From the NCBI RefSeq assembly GCF_000970085.1, contig NZ_CP009506.1:1302001-1366000 (forward strand): a stretch of 64,000 bases of DNA. The letters run 5' to 3'. The position numbers and the translations under genes are program-made. The notes below the pieces were generated by a model. It was not told where the DNA came from and ran no database searches. It was given only the letters and a program-made list of their open reading frames with translations. This stretch comes from Methanosarcina siciliae T4/M. Lineage in GTDB: Archaea > Halobacteriota > Methanosarcinia > Methanosarcinales > Methanosarcinaceae. Shown piece by piece: positions 26,096 through 34,995 of the stretch; within the stretch, counting starts at the first letter, position 1; each line of letters starts with the position of its first letter.

Positions 26096-27247
26096 TCACT
26101 CCCCTTTCATTCTCCGAACAGCGTGTACGCCGGCAAGGACGGTAGCAGCTCCGACTGCGGCTTTGGATAATGTGTCAATGTTTGCACCAAGCAGCACACC
26201 CTTGTCTTCAGCTTCAACATAGAAAGGTCTGGATGAGTCAGGGAAGCCGGGTTCAACGCAGGCAATACAGGGGGAACCTGCCTGAGTACACATACTTACG
26301 GAACCATTCCAGCGGCGGATGGCACAATCTGCATGAGAATAAGGAGCTTTGCAGCCTAATTTCCAGAGGCACTTTTCACCGCCGATCTGCTCATCGAACT
26401 CTCCGCGGTCATAGTAGCCACGGCGCGGGCAGTTTTCATGCACTGTGTGGTCTGTTGGGAAAAAGACAATGGGTCTTCCGTACTGGTCAAGGACTGTATC
26501 AAGGTCATCGGGAACCTTGATCTTGCCAAGGATTACAGCACCTACGGTAAGGAGAATCCAGTCAGGGTGTGCAGGACAGCCTGGGATATTAATTACGGGT
26601 TTATGGATCCCGAGCTCTGTGAGCATGCCTTTAGAGCTGTCTTCCTTTGTGAAAGCCACTCCCCTGTAATCCGTAACATCGGCGATGGCGCTGTCAGCAC
26701 AGGTGATTCCTCCATAGGTAGCACAGGTTCCGACTGCAAGTATAGCATTGGCATTTTTTGCAGCTTTTTCAAAGAGTTCTTTGAAGGTCCTGTTCCCGAT
26801 AACGCAGTAACGCCCCGAACCATTAGGCCCGTTTGCAATTCCGCCTTCGACGACAAGGATATAGTTGCCTTCTTCGATGAGTTCGTCAACGAGAAGTTCG
26901 GAGTTAAGTTCAGAGGTATTTACAGGCTCGCCGTCCACAAAAAGCCCCTGTTGGGCAAGAAGAGTTTCATGATAAGCAATGTTGACATTGAGCTTGTTGA
27001 TTGCCTGAATAATATCAGGATTGCCTCCGTTTAAAATGGATTCAGAACAGCCAGTGCATTCAGCACCGTGAAGCCAGATAATCTTGGTTTCTGCAAACTC
27101 AAGTGCACTTACAATCTCTGTTTTATAGGTGCCAAGAAAAGCAGTTGCTCCAAGAGCACCTACAGCCTTCATGAAAGTACGCCGGTCCAGCTTTAAAAAA
27201 TCGAAACTATCCAGTGTACGGGTAAGGTTTTTCATTCCAGTACTCAT
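26096..27247 (-). CDS. vhtG: [NiFe] hydrogenase small subunit with Tat signal
   Basis: 383 aa from the ATG at 27247 (MSTGMKNLTRTLDS), the N-terminus known for Methanosarcina VhoG/VhtG; an upstream TTG at 27274 would add GKKQDVVE but has no ribosome binding site. The Tat motif is DRRTFMKAVGALGATAFLG. Iron-sulfur ligands are seen at ECTGCSES, GTCATYGG, PGCPAHPDW and in the C-terminal CPRRGYYDRG, CLWKLGCKAPYSHADC and CTQAGSPCIAC segments, followed by a membrane anchor helix. It is first gene of vhtGACD. Confidence 0.96.
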   Translation of the reverse strand: MSTGMKNLTRTLDSFDFLKLDRRTFMKAVGALGATAFLGTYKTEIVSALEFAETKIIWLHGAECTGCSESILNGGNPDIIQAINKLNVNIAYHETLLAQQGLFVDGEPVNTSELNSELLVDELIEEGNYILVVEGGIANGPNGSGRYCVIGNRTFKELFEKAAKNANAILAVGTCATYGGITCADSAIADVTDYRGVAFTKEDSSKGMLTELGIHKPVINIPGCPAHPDWILLTVGAVILGKIKVPDDLDTVLDQYGRPIVFFPTDHTVHENCPRRGYYDRGEFDEQIGGEKCLWKLGCKAPYSHADCAIRRWNGSVSMCTQAGSPCIACVEPGFPDSSRPFYVEAEDKGVLLGANIDTLSKAAVGAATVLAGVHAVRRMKGE

Positions 27248-27312
27248 CTCTACCACATCTTGTTTTTTGCCCAAATCTTAATACGAATGAAAATCTGAAT
27301 AAATGCGTATTA

Positions 27313-27323
27313 ATTATATATAT
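27313..27323 (-). promoter_or_regulatory. Probable TATA box of vhtGACD
   Basis: ATATATATAAT on the minus strand would place the transcript start near 27290, about 45 nt before vhtG. Confidence 0.45.
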
Positions 27324-27733
27324 GTGAATATAAATATACCAACAATGTTTTCAATGAGGGAATAGTATTTAAGGTTTTTTACACAAAAAAATTAATATAT
27401 TAATACTGTCAATGGAATTTATTTAATATAATAAAAAATATAATAATTAAATGAAATTAAAAATAAACATTGATATACCCAATAAAGAAGTGAAAAACGA
27501 ATTAACATTATCGGTTAGCCTTAAAAAATGATGGAATCGCTTCCATTTCAAAGGGATTTTCTACCCGAAAAGTTAAAGCTAAAATGTGAAAAAATAAGGC
27601 TGAAAAGGAGATATTTTTTAGATACAATAAATAAAATAAATACAAAATCAATAAATCCCCGGGAAAACAAAAAAATATAAATGATAACTATACAATGGTA
27701 CGAAATAATATTTGCCATCATAAGTATTTTTAA

Positions 27734-27755
27734 GCCTGGAGTTTCAGTTCCAGGC
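27734..27755. other. Hairpin in the vht-hyp intergenic region
   Basis: Arms GCCTGGA (27734-27740) and TCCAGGC (27749-27755) pair perfectly around an 8-nt loop, in an otherwise AT-rich stretch. No T-run follows on the plus strand. It may be a protein-binding site or an RNA structure in a leader. Confidence 0.55.
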
Positions 27756-27924
27756 GTATTCTGTTGTTTTACTAACTCTTGCCTATTATTGCCCACTTGT
27801 ATCCCCGAGAAGTCTGAGCAAAATGAAAAAGGAGTATATGGGAAACGGGCTATTTTGTAATGAGCAATTTCCCATTCGCTAACCCCCAAAACAAACATTG
27901 TAATAATTTATTCTCAAAAGAACA

Positions 27925-28014
27925 ATCAAATTTAATCCAGAGATCAAATTTAATCCAGAGATCAAATTTAATCCAGAGATCAAATTTAATCCAGAGATCA
28001 AATTTAATCCAGAT
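27925..28014. repeat. Five tandem 18-bp repeats upstream of hypC
   Basis: The unit ATCAAATTTAATCCAGAG is repeated five times head to tail (27925, 27943, 27961, 27979, 27997); the last unit ends in T instead of G. It begins 327 bp and ends 238 bp upstream of hypC. Confidence 0.9.
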
Positions 28015-28251
28015 AAGAGTTATCCAAACAGAATACGGATATTAATTTAAATAAAATCCAAATATAATTCGAGTACCATTAGATAATTTGAGTATTTGAA
28101 TATATCACATAAGAATAATCGACTGAAGCCAGTTTAAATTGTAAGTAACTGCATTAAAGCCCAGTCCTTTTAAAGGGTTTAGCTCACTGGAAATTAAATT
28201 TCATGAACATCAGATTTTGAAAAGAAAAACAGGGAAAAACTTAGAGGTAAT

Positions 28252-28530
28252 ATGTGTATAGCTATTCCTGGTAAAATCAAGGTCATTGTCAACGAAAACA
28301 CTGCCACTGTTGATATGGGCGGGATCTGTAGAGATGTAAATATGGACCTGCTCGGAGGTGCCAGTGAGGATCTTCTTGGGAAATATGTCCTTGTACATGT
28401 TGGATATGCAATATCTGAAATCTCAAAAGAGGAGAGTGAAGAAACCATGCACCTCCTCAGGCAGCTATCGGGCCTTGAAGATACGAATGTCTTTGAACCG
28501 GGGGTCTCCGACGAAACGGACGCTGAGTGA
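28252..28530 (+). CDS. hypC: Hydrogenase maturation chaperone HypC
   Basis: 92 aa with the diagnostic N-terminus MCIAIPGK; Cys2 is essential for shuttling the Fe(CN)2CO unit between HypD and the hydrogenase large subunit. GAGGT lies 5 nt before the ATG. It is first in hypCDABE and ends 1 nt before the hypD start (TGA-A-ATG). Confidence 0.96.
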   Translation: MCIAIPGKIKVIVNENTATVDMGGICRDVNMDLLGGASEDLLGKYVLVHVGYAISEISKEESEETMHLLRQLSGLEDTNVFEPGVSDETDAE

Positions 28531-28531
28531 A

Positions 28532-29650
28532 ATGAAAAACGAGGACTCTTCTTTAAAGCCTTCAATACCCGAAATTGAAAAAAAGCTCCTTGAAAGAATT
28601 CAGGCCTCAGGAATCTCGCTCCGTATAATGCATGTATGCGGTACGCATGAAAGGACTATGGCAAAATACGGGCTCAGAAGCGCACTTCCGGAGAACATCG
28701 AAGTAATAAGCGGTCCCGGATGCCCTGTCTGCGTCACCTCCGAAAGAGACGTTGACATTGCGATTGCTCTTGCGAAAAGCGGAGCAACTGTAGTTACTTT
28801 CGGGGATATGATGAGGGTTCCAGGATCGTCAGAGAGCCTGCTGGACGCAAAGGCAGAGGGAGCAGACGTAAGGATGGTCTACAGCATTGATGATTCCGTA
28901 GCCCTCGCAAACAAAAAACCTGAGCTCGAAGTAGTCTTTTTCGGGATCGGTTTTGAGACCACAGTCCCTGCCAATGCAGCAGCCCTTCTGAGAAGTCCCC
29001 CCGAAAACTTCAGCCTCCTTGTCTCCCAGAAGCAGACTCCCCCCGCAGTTGAGCTTCTTGCAAGTGATACTGTTGTTGATGCTTTCATCGCCCCGGGACA
29101 TGTAGCAACAATCATAGGGACAAAACCCTTCGAACCGCTTGCAAAAACAGGCTTTCCTGTTGCAGTAAGCGGGTTTGAGGCAAGGGATATACTCCTCGGG
29201 ATAAACCTGCTCCTGACCCAGATAGAGCAGGGAGTTTCAAGGGTCGATAACGGATATCTGAGGGTCGTAAAACCCGAAGGAAACCCGATAGCCCTAAAAA
29301 TGATGAATGAAGTGTTCAAGACATCGGAATCGGATTGGAGGGGCATTGGAAACATCAAAAATTCAGGGCTCGTGCTAAGGCAAGAGTATGAAGAAAAAGA
29401 TGCCTCAAAGAAGCATGAAGATCTTTATTCGGCTTCTCTTGCCGAGATAAGGGCAAAAGCGGAGAAAAAGGATAAGAAGCGCTGTATCTGTGCAGCGATC
29501 CTTACAGGGAAAGCAAAACCCTCCCAGTGTCCCAACTTCGGGAAAGACTGTACTCCAAGAAACCCGGCTGGCCCCTGCATGGTCAGCCAGGAAGGTATGT
29601 GCTACAACTGGTTCAGGTACTCGCGGGAAGGAGGAAGCAAGCTTGCATGA
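28532..29650 (+). CDS. hypD: Hydrogenase maturation protein HypD
   Basis: 372 aa from the ATG at 28532, the usual HypD length; an open extension upstream overlaps hypC and is not used. HypD is a [4Fe-4S] protein that assembles the Fe(CN)2CO group. Motifs seen: MHVCGTHE, GPGCPVCVT, the FGIGFETTVPANA segment, and a C-terminal cysteine cluster (CICAAILTGKAKPSQCPNFG, CTPRNPAGPCMVSQEGMC). Confidence 0.96.
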   Translation: MKNEDSSLKPSIPEIEKKLLERIQASGISLRIMHVCGTHERTMAKYGLRSALPENIEVISGPGCPVCVTSERDVDIAIALAKSGATVVTFGDMMRVPGSSESLLDAKAEGADVRMVYSIDDSVALANKKPELEVVFFGIGFETTVPANAAALLRSPPENFSLLVSQKQTPPAVELLASDTVVDAFIAPGHVATIIGTKPFEPLAKTGFPVAVSGFEARDILLGINLLLTQIEQGVSRVDNGYLRVVKPEGNPIALKMMNEVFKTSESDWRGIGNIKNSGLVLRQEYEEKDASKKHEDLYSASLAEIRAKAEKKDKKRCICAAILTGKAKPSQCPNFGKDCTPRNPAGPCMVSQEGMCYNWFRYSREGGSKLA

Positions 29651-30044
29651 GTATTCCATCGCCTGTGAGATATTTGAGCAGGTAATGGAAACTGCAAAAG
29701 CTCACGGAGCCCTGGAAGTAAGGCATATAATCCTGGAAATGGGGCGGCTTGCCCATACGAATCCGGAGCAGATTAGTTTCTGTTTCAAAGCCATTGCCGA
29801 AGGGAGCATTGCCGAAAATGCGGAGTTCATCGTAGAGAAAATCCCACCCTCCCTGGAGTGTGAATGTGGATATACAGGCACTGTCGATGAAACACAGATC
29901 GGAAAGAACGACGAACTACTAAGTGAACTTCTGGAATACATTGCAGCGTTCGAATGCCCGGTATGCGGAAAAAATGCACGTATCATAGGCGGCAGAGAAC
30001 TGATCGTAAAAAGCATTGAGATTGAGACAGAAGTAGAAAAGTGA
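29643..30044 (+). CDS. hypA: Hydrogenase nickel incorporation protein HypA
   Basis: 133 aa. The start is a TTG at 29643, inside the hypD end (8-nt overlap): GGAGG lies 8 nt upstream and this start gives MHEYSIA, in which His2 is the known nickel ligand of HypA. The zinc site is CPVC on one side, but the other pair reads CEC (one residue between the cysteines, not the usual two). HypA delivers nickel with HypB. A TATA-like sequence (AAATATATAAATG, about 30059-30071) follows the gene, so hypB and hypE may have an additional promoter. Confidence 0.93.
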   Translation: MHEYSIACEIFEQVMETAKAHGALEVRHIILEMGRLAHTNPEQISFCFKAIAEGSIAENAEFIVEKIPPSLECECGYTGTVDETQIGKNDELLSELLEYIAAFECPVCGKNARIIGGRELIVKSIEIETEVEK

Positions 30045-30195
30045 ACTTTTGGGGAGGCAAATATATAAATGTGGTAAAAGGTAGCAGACCTATAAATTAT
30101 AAGGTATATCTGTAGCAGGTCTCTATCAAATAAGGTCTATCTGTAAATCTGCTTATACTTTGCTCTGCAGGATCGGATTGAGTACAATAGCGGAT

Positions 30196-30255
30196 TTTCC
30201 ATCAAGATTTCCATCAAGATTTCCATCAAGATTTCCATCAAGATTTCCATCAAGA
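30196..30255. repeat. Five tandem 12-bp repeats upstream of hypB
   Basis: The unit TTTCCATCAAGA is repeated exactly five times head to tail between hypA and hypB, ending about 30 bp before the hypB start. It differs in sequence from the five 18-bp repeats in front of hypC. Confidence 0.9.
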
Positions 30256-30287
30256 TAACCAAACAACCCCGAGTGATGTTTATGTTA

Positions 30288-30959
30288 ATGCATGTAATCC
30301 ACATGGGACACGATGTCTTCAAGGCAAATGACAAAGTTGCCGAAAAAAACAGGAAGAACCTTGACAAACACGGAGTATTCTCAGTCAATGTCATGGGAGC
30401 CATAGGGTCAGGAAAGACCACTCTGATCGAAGAGGTGGTCAAGTACTTCAAAGAGAAGTACAGAACAGCAGTAATCGCAGGTGACGTTATAGCAGATATG
30501 GACGCCTCCCGTTTCAGGAAACTCGGGGTTCCGACAATCCCCGTAAACACGGGGAAGGAATGCCACCTTGACGCAAAGCTGGTTGAAAAAGCCCTCGAGG
30601 AAGTCGACCTTGACAATACCGATCTCCTTATTATTGAAAACGTGGGCAACCTGATCTGCCCTGTGGACTTCAAACTTGGAGAGCACCTCAGGGTTGTTGT
30701 GGTAAGCGTCACCGAAGGAGACGACATCATCCTCAAGCACCCTATGATTTTCAAAACTTCGGAACTTGCCATCATAAACAAGGTTGACATTGCCCATGCG
30801 GTTGACGTTGACGCCGAGAAAATGAGAGACGACATCCATTCCTTAAACCCGGACATACCGGTCATCCTTACTTCAAGACATGACTGGGAGAGCATTGAAA
30901 CCTGGATTGGCTTTATCGAACTCGGGATAGGAAGAACACAGGAAGCCCGGGAAAAGTAA
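30288..30959 (+). CDS. hypB: Hydrogenase nickel incorporation GTPase HypB
   Basis: About 223 aa. Several starts are possible (GTG 30273, ATG 30276, 30282, 30288); 30288 gives MHVIHMGHDVFKANDK, the usual archaeal start, and none has a strong ribosome binding site. GTPase motifs are GAIGSGKTTL (P-loop), an ENVGNLICP switch region and NKVDIAHA. The protein lacks the long His-rich N-terminus of some bacterial HypB. It works with HypA in nickel insertion. Confidence 0.94.
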   Translation: MHVIHMGHDVFKANDKVAEKNRKNLDKHGVFSVNVMGAIGSGKTTLIEEVVKYFKEKYRTAVIAGDVIADMDASRFRKLGVPTIPVNTGKECHLDAKLVEKALEEVDLDNTDLLIIENVGNLICPVDFKLGEHLRVVVVSVTEGDDIILKHPMIFKTSELAIINKVDIAHAVDVDAEKMRDDIHSLNPDIPVILTSRHDWESIETWIGFIELGIGRTQEAREK

Positions 30960-31008
30960 GGTAAATAAAAGCGATTAAAACGGGGACACAAAGAAAGGGA
31001 GAACGGAT

Positions 31009-32055
31009 ATGAAAGCCAACACTATTTCTCTGGAACACGGCGCAGGCGGAGAGGTAATGCAGGCGCTTATAGGAGAAATCATTCTTAAAAACTTCAGAAA
31101 CAAAAGCGCAGGCTCAATAGGGCTTGAAAGCCTTGATGACGGGTCCACGATCAGGCTTGAAAACTTTAACCCTGTCTCCGAACTTGTGCTGACAACGGAC
31201 AGCCATGTGATAACCCCTGCTTTCTTTCCGGACACCAATATAGGTCGCCTGGCAGTTTCAGGCACCATCAACGACCTCACCGTAATGGGAGCAAAACCCC
31301 TTGCCCTTACCTGTGCAGTCATAGTTCCCGAAGGCTTTCCGATCCTTGACTTTGAAGAGATAATCAAAACAATGGACGAAACCGCTACCGAAGTAGGGGT
31401 CCCCATAATTACAGGCGACACCAAGACCGTGGAAAAAACCGCTCTAGACTCAATAATCCTGAACACGGCAGGCCTCGGCATAACTGACAGCCCTATCAGA
31501 GACTCAGGCCTGAAACCGGGAGACAAATTACTTGTTACAGGCACGATCGGAGACCACGGGATCTCTCTTATGGCCCACAGGGAAGGCTTTGACTTCGATA
31601 CCGACCTTGCCTCGGACTCTGCCCCCCTCTGGAAACTCATAGAACCTGTCCTGAAACTCCGGACCCCGGAAGGAACCCCTCTCATAACGGCTATGAAAGA
31701 CCCGACCCGCGGCGGACTTGCAAACGCCCTCAACGAAATGGCAGCAAAAGCCGGAGCAGGAATCCTCCTCGAAGAAGACCTGATCCCCTTCAAGCCCGCT
31801 GTCACTGCAGCCTGTGAAATGCTTGGCCTTGACCCCCTCGAAGTCGCAAACGAAGGAAAAGCCATCATAGGAGTCAAAGCCGGCTTTGAAGAAAAAGTCC
31901 TCTCCCTCCTCAGACAGCACCCTTACGGCAAAGACGCAGCCCTCATCGGAGAAGTCACCCTAGAAAACAAAGGAGAAGTAATCCTGAGAAACCGTTTCGG
32001 CGGCATGCGTTATGTAGACATCCCCGCCGGGGACCCGATCCCCAGAGTCTGTTAA
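31009..32055 (+). CDS. hypE: Hydrogenase maturation protein HypE
   Basis: 348 aa. HypE dehydrates a C-terminal thiocarboxamide to the thiocyanate that supplies cyanide ligands for the iron. Seen are the N-terminal LEHGAGGEVMQALI, the KDPTRGGLANALNEMA motif of the PurM-like fold, and the invariant C-terminal PIPRVC ending in the modified cysteine. HypF, which carbamoylates that cysteine, is not in the window. The gene follows hypB by 49 bp. Confidence 0.96.
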   Translation: MKANTISLEHGAGGEVMQALIGEIILKNFRNKSAGSIGLESLDDGSTIRLENFNPVSELVLTTDSHVITPAFFPDTNIGRLAVSGTINDLTVMGAKPLALTCAVIVPEGFPILDFEEIIKTMDETATEVGVPIITGDTKTVEKTALDSIILNTAGLGITDSPIRDSGLKPGDKLLVTGTIGDHGISLMAHREGFDFDTDLASDSAPLWKLIEPVLKLRTPEGTPLITAMKDPTRGGLANALNEMAAKAGAGILLEEDLIPFKPAVTAACEMLGLDPLEVANEGKAIIGVKAGFEEKVLSLLRQHPYGKDAALIGEVTLENKGEVILRNRFGGMRYVDIPAGDPIPRVC

Positions 32056-32184
32056 ATAAAGACTTTCCTGTCGAAACTAGGGAATTAACAGAAGAGTCCC
32101 TCTGGGCTGAAAGAAATACGAAACGAAAATGAAAATAAGATGAAAGGAAAGTAAACTCATTCTTTCCCTTCCCTGTTTTTCAAT

Positions 32185-32439
32185 TTATGCCCTTGCTTTC
32201 ATTTTGTCTATTATAATATAATCTTTGACGGCGCTTACGGAGTCAAAAGGAATCAGGATATAGTTATCTTCTTTTTTGTATCTTGAAACATCAAAGGTGG
32301 GATTGGGGCTGACCATAAGGTCAATAATGCGGCCTCCTTTGATTTCAACTACAATATTGCTCAGAGTTCCGATCTCCGTCCCGTCAGTAGCCATCACCTG
32401 TTTGTTGAAGAGGAGGTTTCTTGCAAATATTTTAGACAT
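32185..32439 (-). CDS. PRC-barrel domain protein
   Basis: 84 aa, a single PRC-barrel (FARNLLFNKQVMATDGTEIGTLSNIVVEIKGG..., ending IPFDSVSAVKDYIII). Such stand-alone archaeal proteins are of unknown function; relatives bind RNA-processing or photosynthetic partners. It lies convergent to hypE and 189 bp after the end of the co-oriented cdc48 gene, probably with its own promoter. Confidence 0.85.
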   Translation of the reverse strand: MSKIFARNLLFNKQVMATDGTEIGTLSNIVVEIKGGRIIDLMVSPNPTFDVSRYKKEDNYILIPFDSVSAVKDYIIIDKMKARA

Positions 32440-32628
32440 ACTTATCTGGTCTCCGTGCTCGGTGTTATGCGGAATTTGGGTAATGCTGGCGTTTGAGGTT
32501 AAATACTTTTACTTCTGATATTTTATTCAATTTAAAGTTATATCTTTATAAACTCTTTCCTTTTAAAAGTTACCCATTTGAGTCATACTCATTGAGCCAT
32601 ACTCATTTAAGCTCTTAACCTGCACCAT

Positions 32629-34995
32629 TTACCTGTATCCCACATATCCGGCTGTCTCTGCGGGCCTCTGGCCTCCCTTAAACTGTTCCTCTATCTTCTC
32701 ATAGAACTGTGCAATGTTTTCGTTGATTGTGGGTTTTACTTTCTTGAGGGCTTCTCTGAAGTGCCTCATCTCAATTGCTTCAACATCGAAGTTCTCTCTG
32801 AGGGCAAACATTACAGCCTCTCTGCATACTGCTTCTATGTCAGCACCCACGTATCCTTCCGTTATATTGGCAAGGTTTTCAAGGTCCACGTCCTCCGCAA
32901 GCGGGGTATTCTTTGTGTGAATCTTAAAGATCTTAATCCTGCCTTTACGGTCGGGCGCCCCAACGTAAACCAGCCTGTCAAAGCGTCCGGGGCGCATGAT
33001 TGCAGGGTCAAGCAGGTTAGGACGGTTAGTTGCGGCAATAATTACCACGTCTTTGAGGGTTTCAAGCCCGTCCATTTCGGTCAGCAGCTGGTTTAGCACC
33101 CTTTCGGAAGTCCGGCTGTCCGTGGATTCCATGCCCTGCATGGCGGCAATGGAGTCGATCTCATCAAAGAAGACAACACAGGGAGAGACCTGCCTTGCTT
33201 TCTTGAAGATTTCCCTTATTGCTTTTTCCGACTCTCCGAGCCACTTCGAAAACATCTCCGGTCCTTTGACGCTTATGAAGTTGGCATTTGACTCTCTGGC
33301 AACAGCCTGGGCTATCAGGGTCTTTCCCGTCCCGGGCGGGCCGTAAAGCAGTATTCCCTTCGGAGCTTTTATACCCATCTTGACAAATTTTTCCGGATTT
33401 TTAATAGGCCATTCGACAGCTTCGATGATCGCATACTTTGCTTCATCCAGGCCTCCCACGCCGTCCCAGCCAACCGAAGGCATCTCAACAAAGATCTCTC
33501 TCAGGGCCGAAGGTTCGGCTTCCATCAGGGCATCTTCGAAGTTCTTCTTGGTGACAACAATTTTTTCCAGCCGGTCGGAAGGAATTGTTTCTCTTTCGAG
33601 GTCAAGGTCAGGCAGGTTTTCCCTGAGGCAGCGCATTGCCGCTTCCTGCACGAGAGCCAGAAGGTCTGCCCCCACAAAACCCTGCGTCCTCTCAGCCAGA
33701 TACATGAGGTAGAGGTTTGTCTTTTCTTTCTTTTCCCTTTCTATGGCAGCTTCGTCAATTTCAACTTCGGTTTCCGCCCCTGTCTCGGTTGCTATCTCAC
33801 CTTCAATCTCGGGCTCCGCTTGCGTGATTTCATCGTCTTTCTCGATTGGCATGCCCCGGGTGTGGATCTGCAGGATCTCGTACCTGTCCTTGGTATCCGG
33901 CACTCCTATATGGATTTCCCTGTCAAAACGCCCCGGTCTCCTGAGTGCGGGGTCGATTGCATCCACACGGTTGGTAGCACCTATAACCACAACCTGTCCT
34001 CTTTCTTCCATCCCGTCAAGGAGGGTAAGGAGCTGGGCAACAACACGCCTTTCCACTTCTCCTGTCACGTTTTCCCTTTTTGGGGCAATGGAGTCGATCT
34101 CATCAATGAAAATAACCGAAGGGGCGTCCTGAGTTGCTTCTTCGAAGATCTTCCTCAGCCTTTCCTCGCTTTCCCCGTAGAACTTCCCAACGATTTCGGG
34201 TCCTGCAATGTAATGGAAACTTGCTCCCGATTCATTTGCCACGGCTTTTGCGATCAAAGTCTTTCCGGTTCCGGGTGGGCCATAGAGGATAACTCCCTTC
34301 GGAGGCTCTATATTGAGGTGGGCAAAGAGCTCCGGGTGTTTCATCGGCATCTCTATCATTTCCCGGACACGCATGATCTCCTGGCCAAGCCCTCCTATGT
34401 CTTCATAAGTGGTGACGCCTCTGGTTGCTTTTTCGTAGCCCTGTACCGGCTTTTTCCGGAGCTCAATAATTGTGGCTTCCGTTATCAGGACAATGGTATT
34501 TGCCGGGTCTGTCTCAACAGCAACCAGGGGAATTACCTGGCTTGTTGTCAGGGACTCGGTCATGGGCTGAGACATCGAATTAATAATCGGAATTATGTCT
34601 CCCTTGAACACAGGCCTTTTCAGGATATGCCGCTTTATGATCTCATTCGCATGTTCCCCAAACTGCAGTTCGGGCCCTCCCTGAGTCATGCTTTCCGGAA
34701 GCGCCAGAATGAGCTTTTTTGCTTCCGGGGCTTCGACCTTTTTAATGGTCACCTTCTCCCCGATGGAAACTCCGGCGTTCTGCCGGATGAAATTATCAAT
34801 GCGCACTATTCCCTGTTCCCAATCCTGCCGGTCTGCTCTCCATACCTTTGCCGTGGTCTTTTTCTTCCCCCTGATTTCTACAATGTCGCCGGGAGAGAGT
34901 TGAAGTTTCAGTAGCGCTGTAGGGTCAAGCCGGATAATTCCTCTTCCAAGGTCGATAGGGTATGCCTTTTCAACCTTTAACTGTATTTCTTCCAT
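32629..34995 (-). CDS. cdc48: AAA+ unfoldase Cdc48/VAT
   Basis: 788 aa. The N-domain (about 1-180, double-psi beta-barrel plus four-stranded part) is followed by two AAA modules, each with GPPGTGKT (Walker A) and a Walker B (VIFIDEIDSIAP; VVFFDEIDSIAA). Both arginine-finger regions (RPGRFDRE; RPGRFDRL) are present. An acidic, Ala/Glu/Thr-rich insertion of about 30 residues (EIEGEIATETGAETEVEIDE) sits near residue 400 in the first module's lid region. The C-terminus is VGYR; the penultimate Tyr resembles the HbYX proteasome-docking ending. It unfolds proteins for the 20S proteasome. Transcribed alone. Confidence 0.95.
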   Translation of the reverse strand: MEEIQLKVEKAYPIDLGRGIIRLDPTALLKLQLSPGDIVEIRGKKKTTAKVWRADRQDWEQGIVRIDNFIRQNAGVSIGEKVTIKKVEAPEAKKLILALPESMTQGGPELQFGEHANEIIKRHILKRPVFKGDIIPIINSMSQPMTESLTTSQVIPLVAVETDPANTIVLITEATIIELRKKPVQGYEKATRGVTTYEDIGGLGQEIMRVREMIEMPMKHPELFAHLNIEPPKGVILYGPPGTGKTLIAKAVANESGASFHYIAGPEIVGKFYGESEERLRKIFEEATQDAPSVIFIDEIDSIAPKRENVTGEVERRVVAQLLTLLDGMEERGQVVVIGATNRVDAIDPALRRPGRFDREIHIGVPDTKDRYEILQIHTRGMPIEKDDEITQAEPEIEGEIATETGAETEVEIDEAAIEREKKEKTNLYLMYLAERTQGFVGADLLALVQEAAMRCLRENLPDLDLERETIPSDRLEKIVVTKKNFEDALMEAEPSALREIFVEMPSVGWDGVGGLDEAKYAIIEAVEWPIKNPEKFVKMGIKAPKGILLYGPPGTGKTLIAQAVARESNANFISVKGPEMFSKWLGESEKAIREIFKKARQVSPCVVFFDEIDSIAAMQGMESTDSRTSERVLNQLLTEMDGLETLKDVVIIAATNRPNLLDPAIMRPGRFDRLVYVGAPDRKGRIKIFKIHTKNTPLAEDVDLENLANITEGYVGADIEAVCREAVMFALRENFDVEAIEMRHFREALKKVKPTINENIAQFYEKIEEQFKGGQRPAETAGYVGYR

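Larger units (their letters stand above)
27248..28251. other. Long regulatory region between vhtG and hypC
   Basis: About 1 kb without a convincing gene separates the divergent hydrogenase and maturation genes. It contains a TATA-like run on the vhtG side (27313-27323), a hairpin at 27734-27755 and five tandem 18-bp repeats at 27925-28014. Open frames over the repeat are low-complexity artefacts. Confidence 0.6.

Noticed and set aside
27860..28045. Small repetitive protein (SNLIQR repeats)
   Set aside because: It is the 18-bp non-coding repeat read in one frame; no ribosome binding site or conserved domain.
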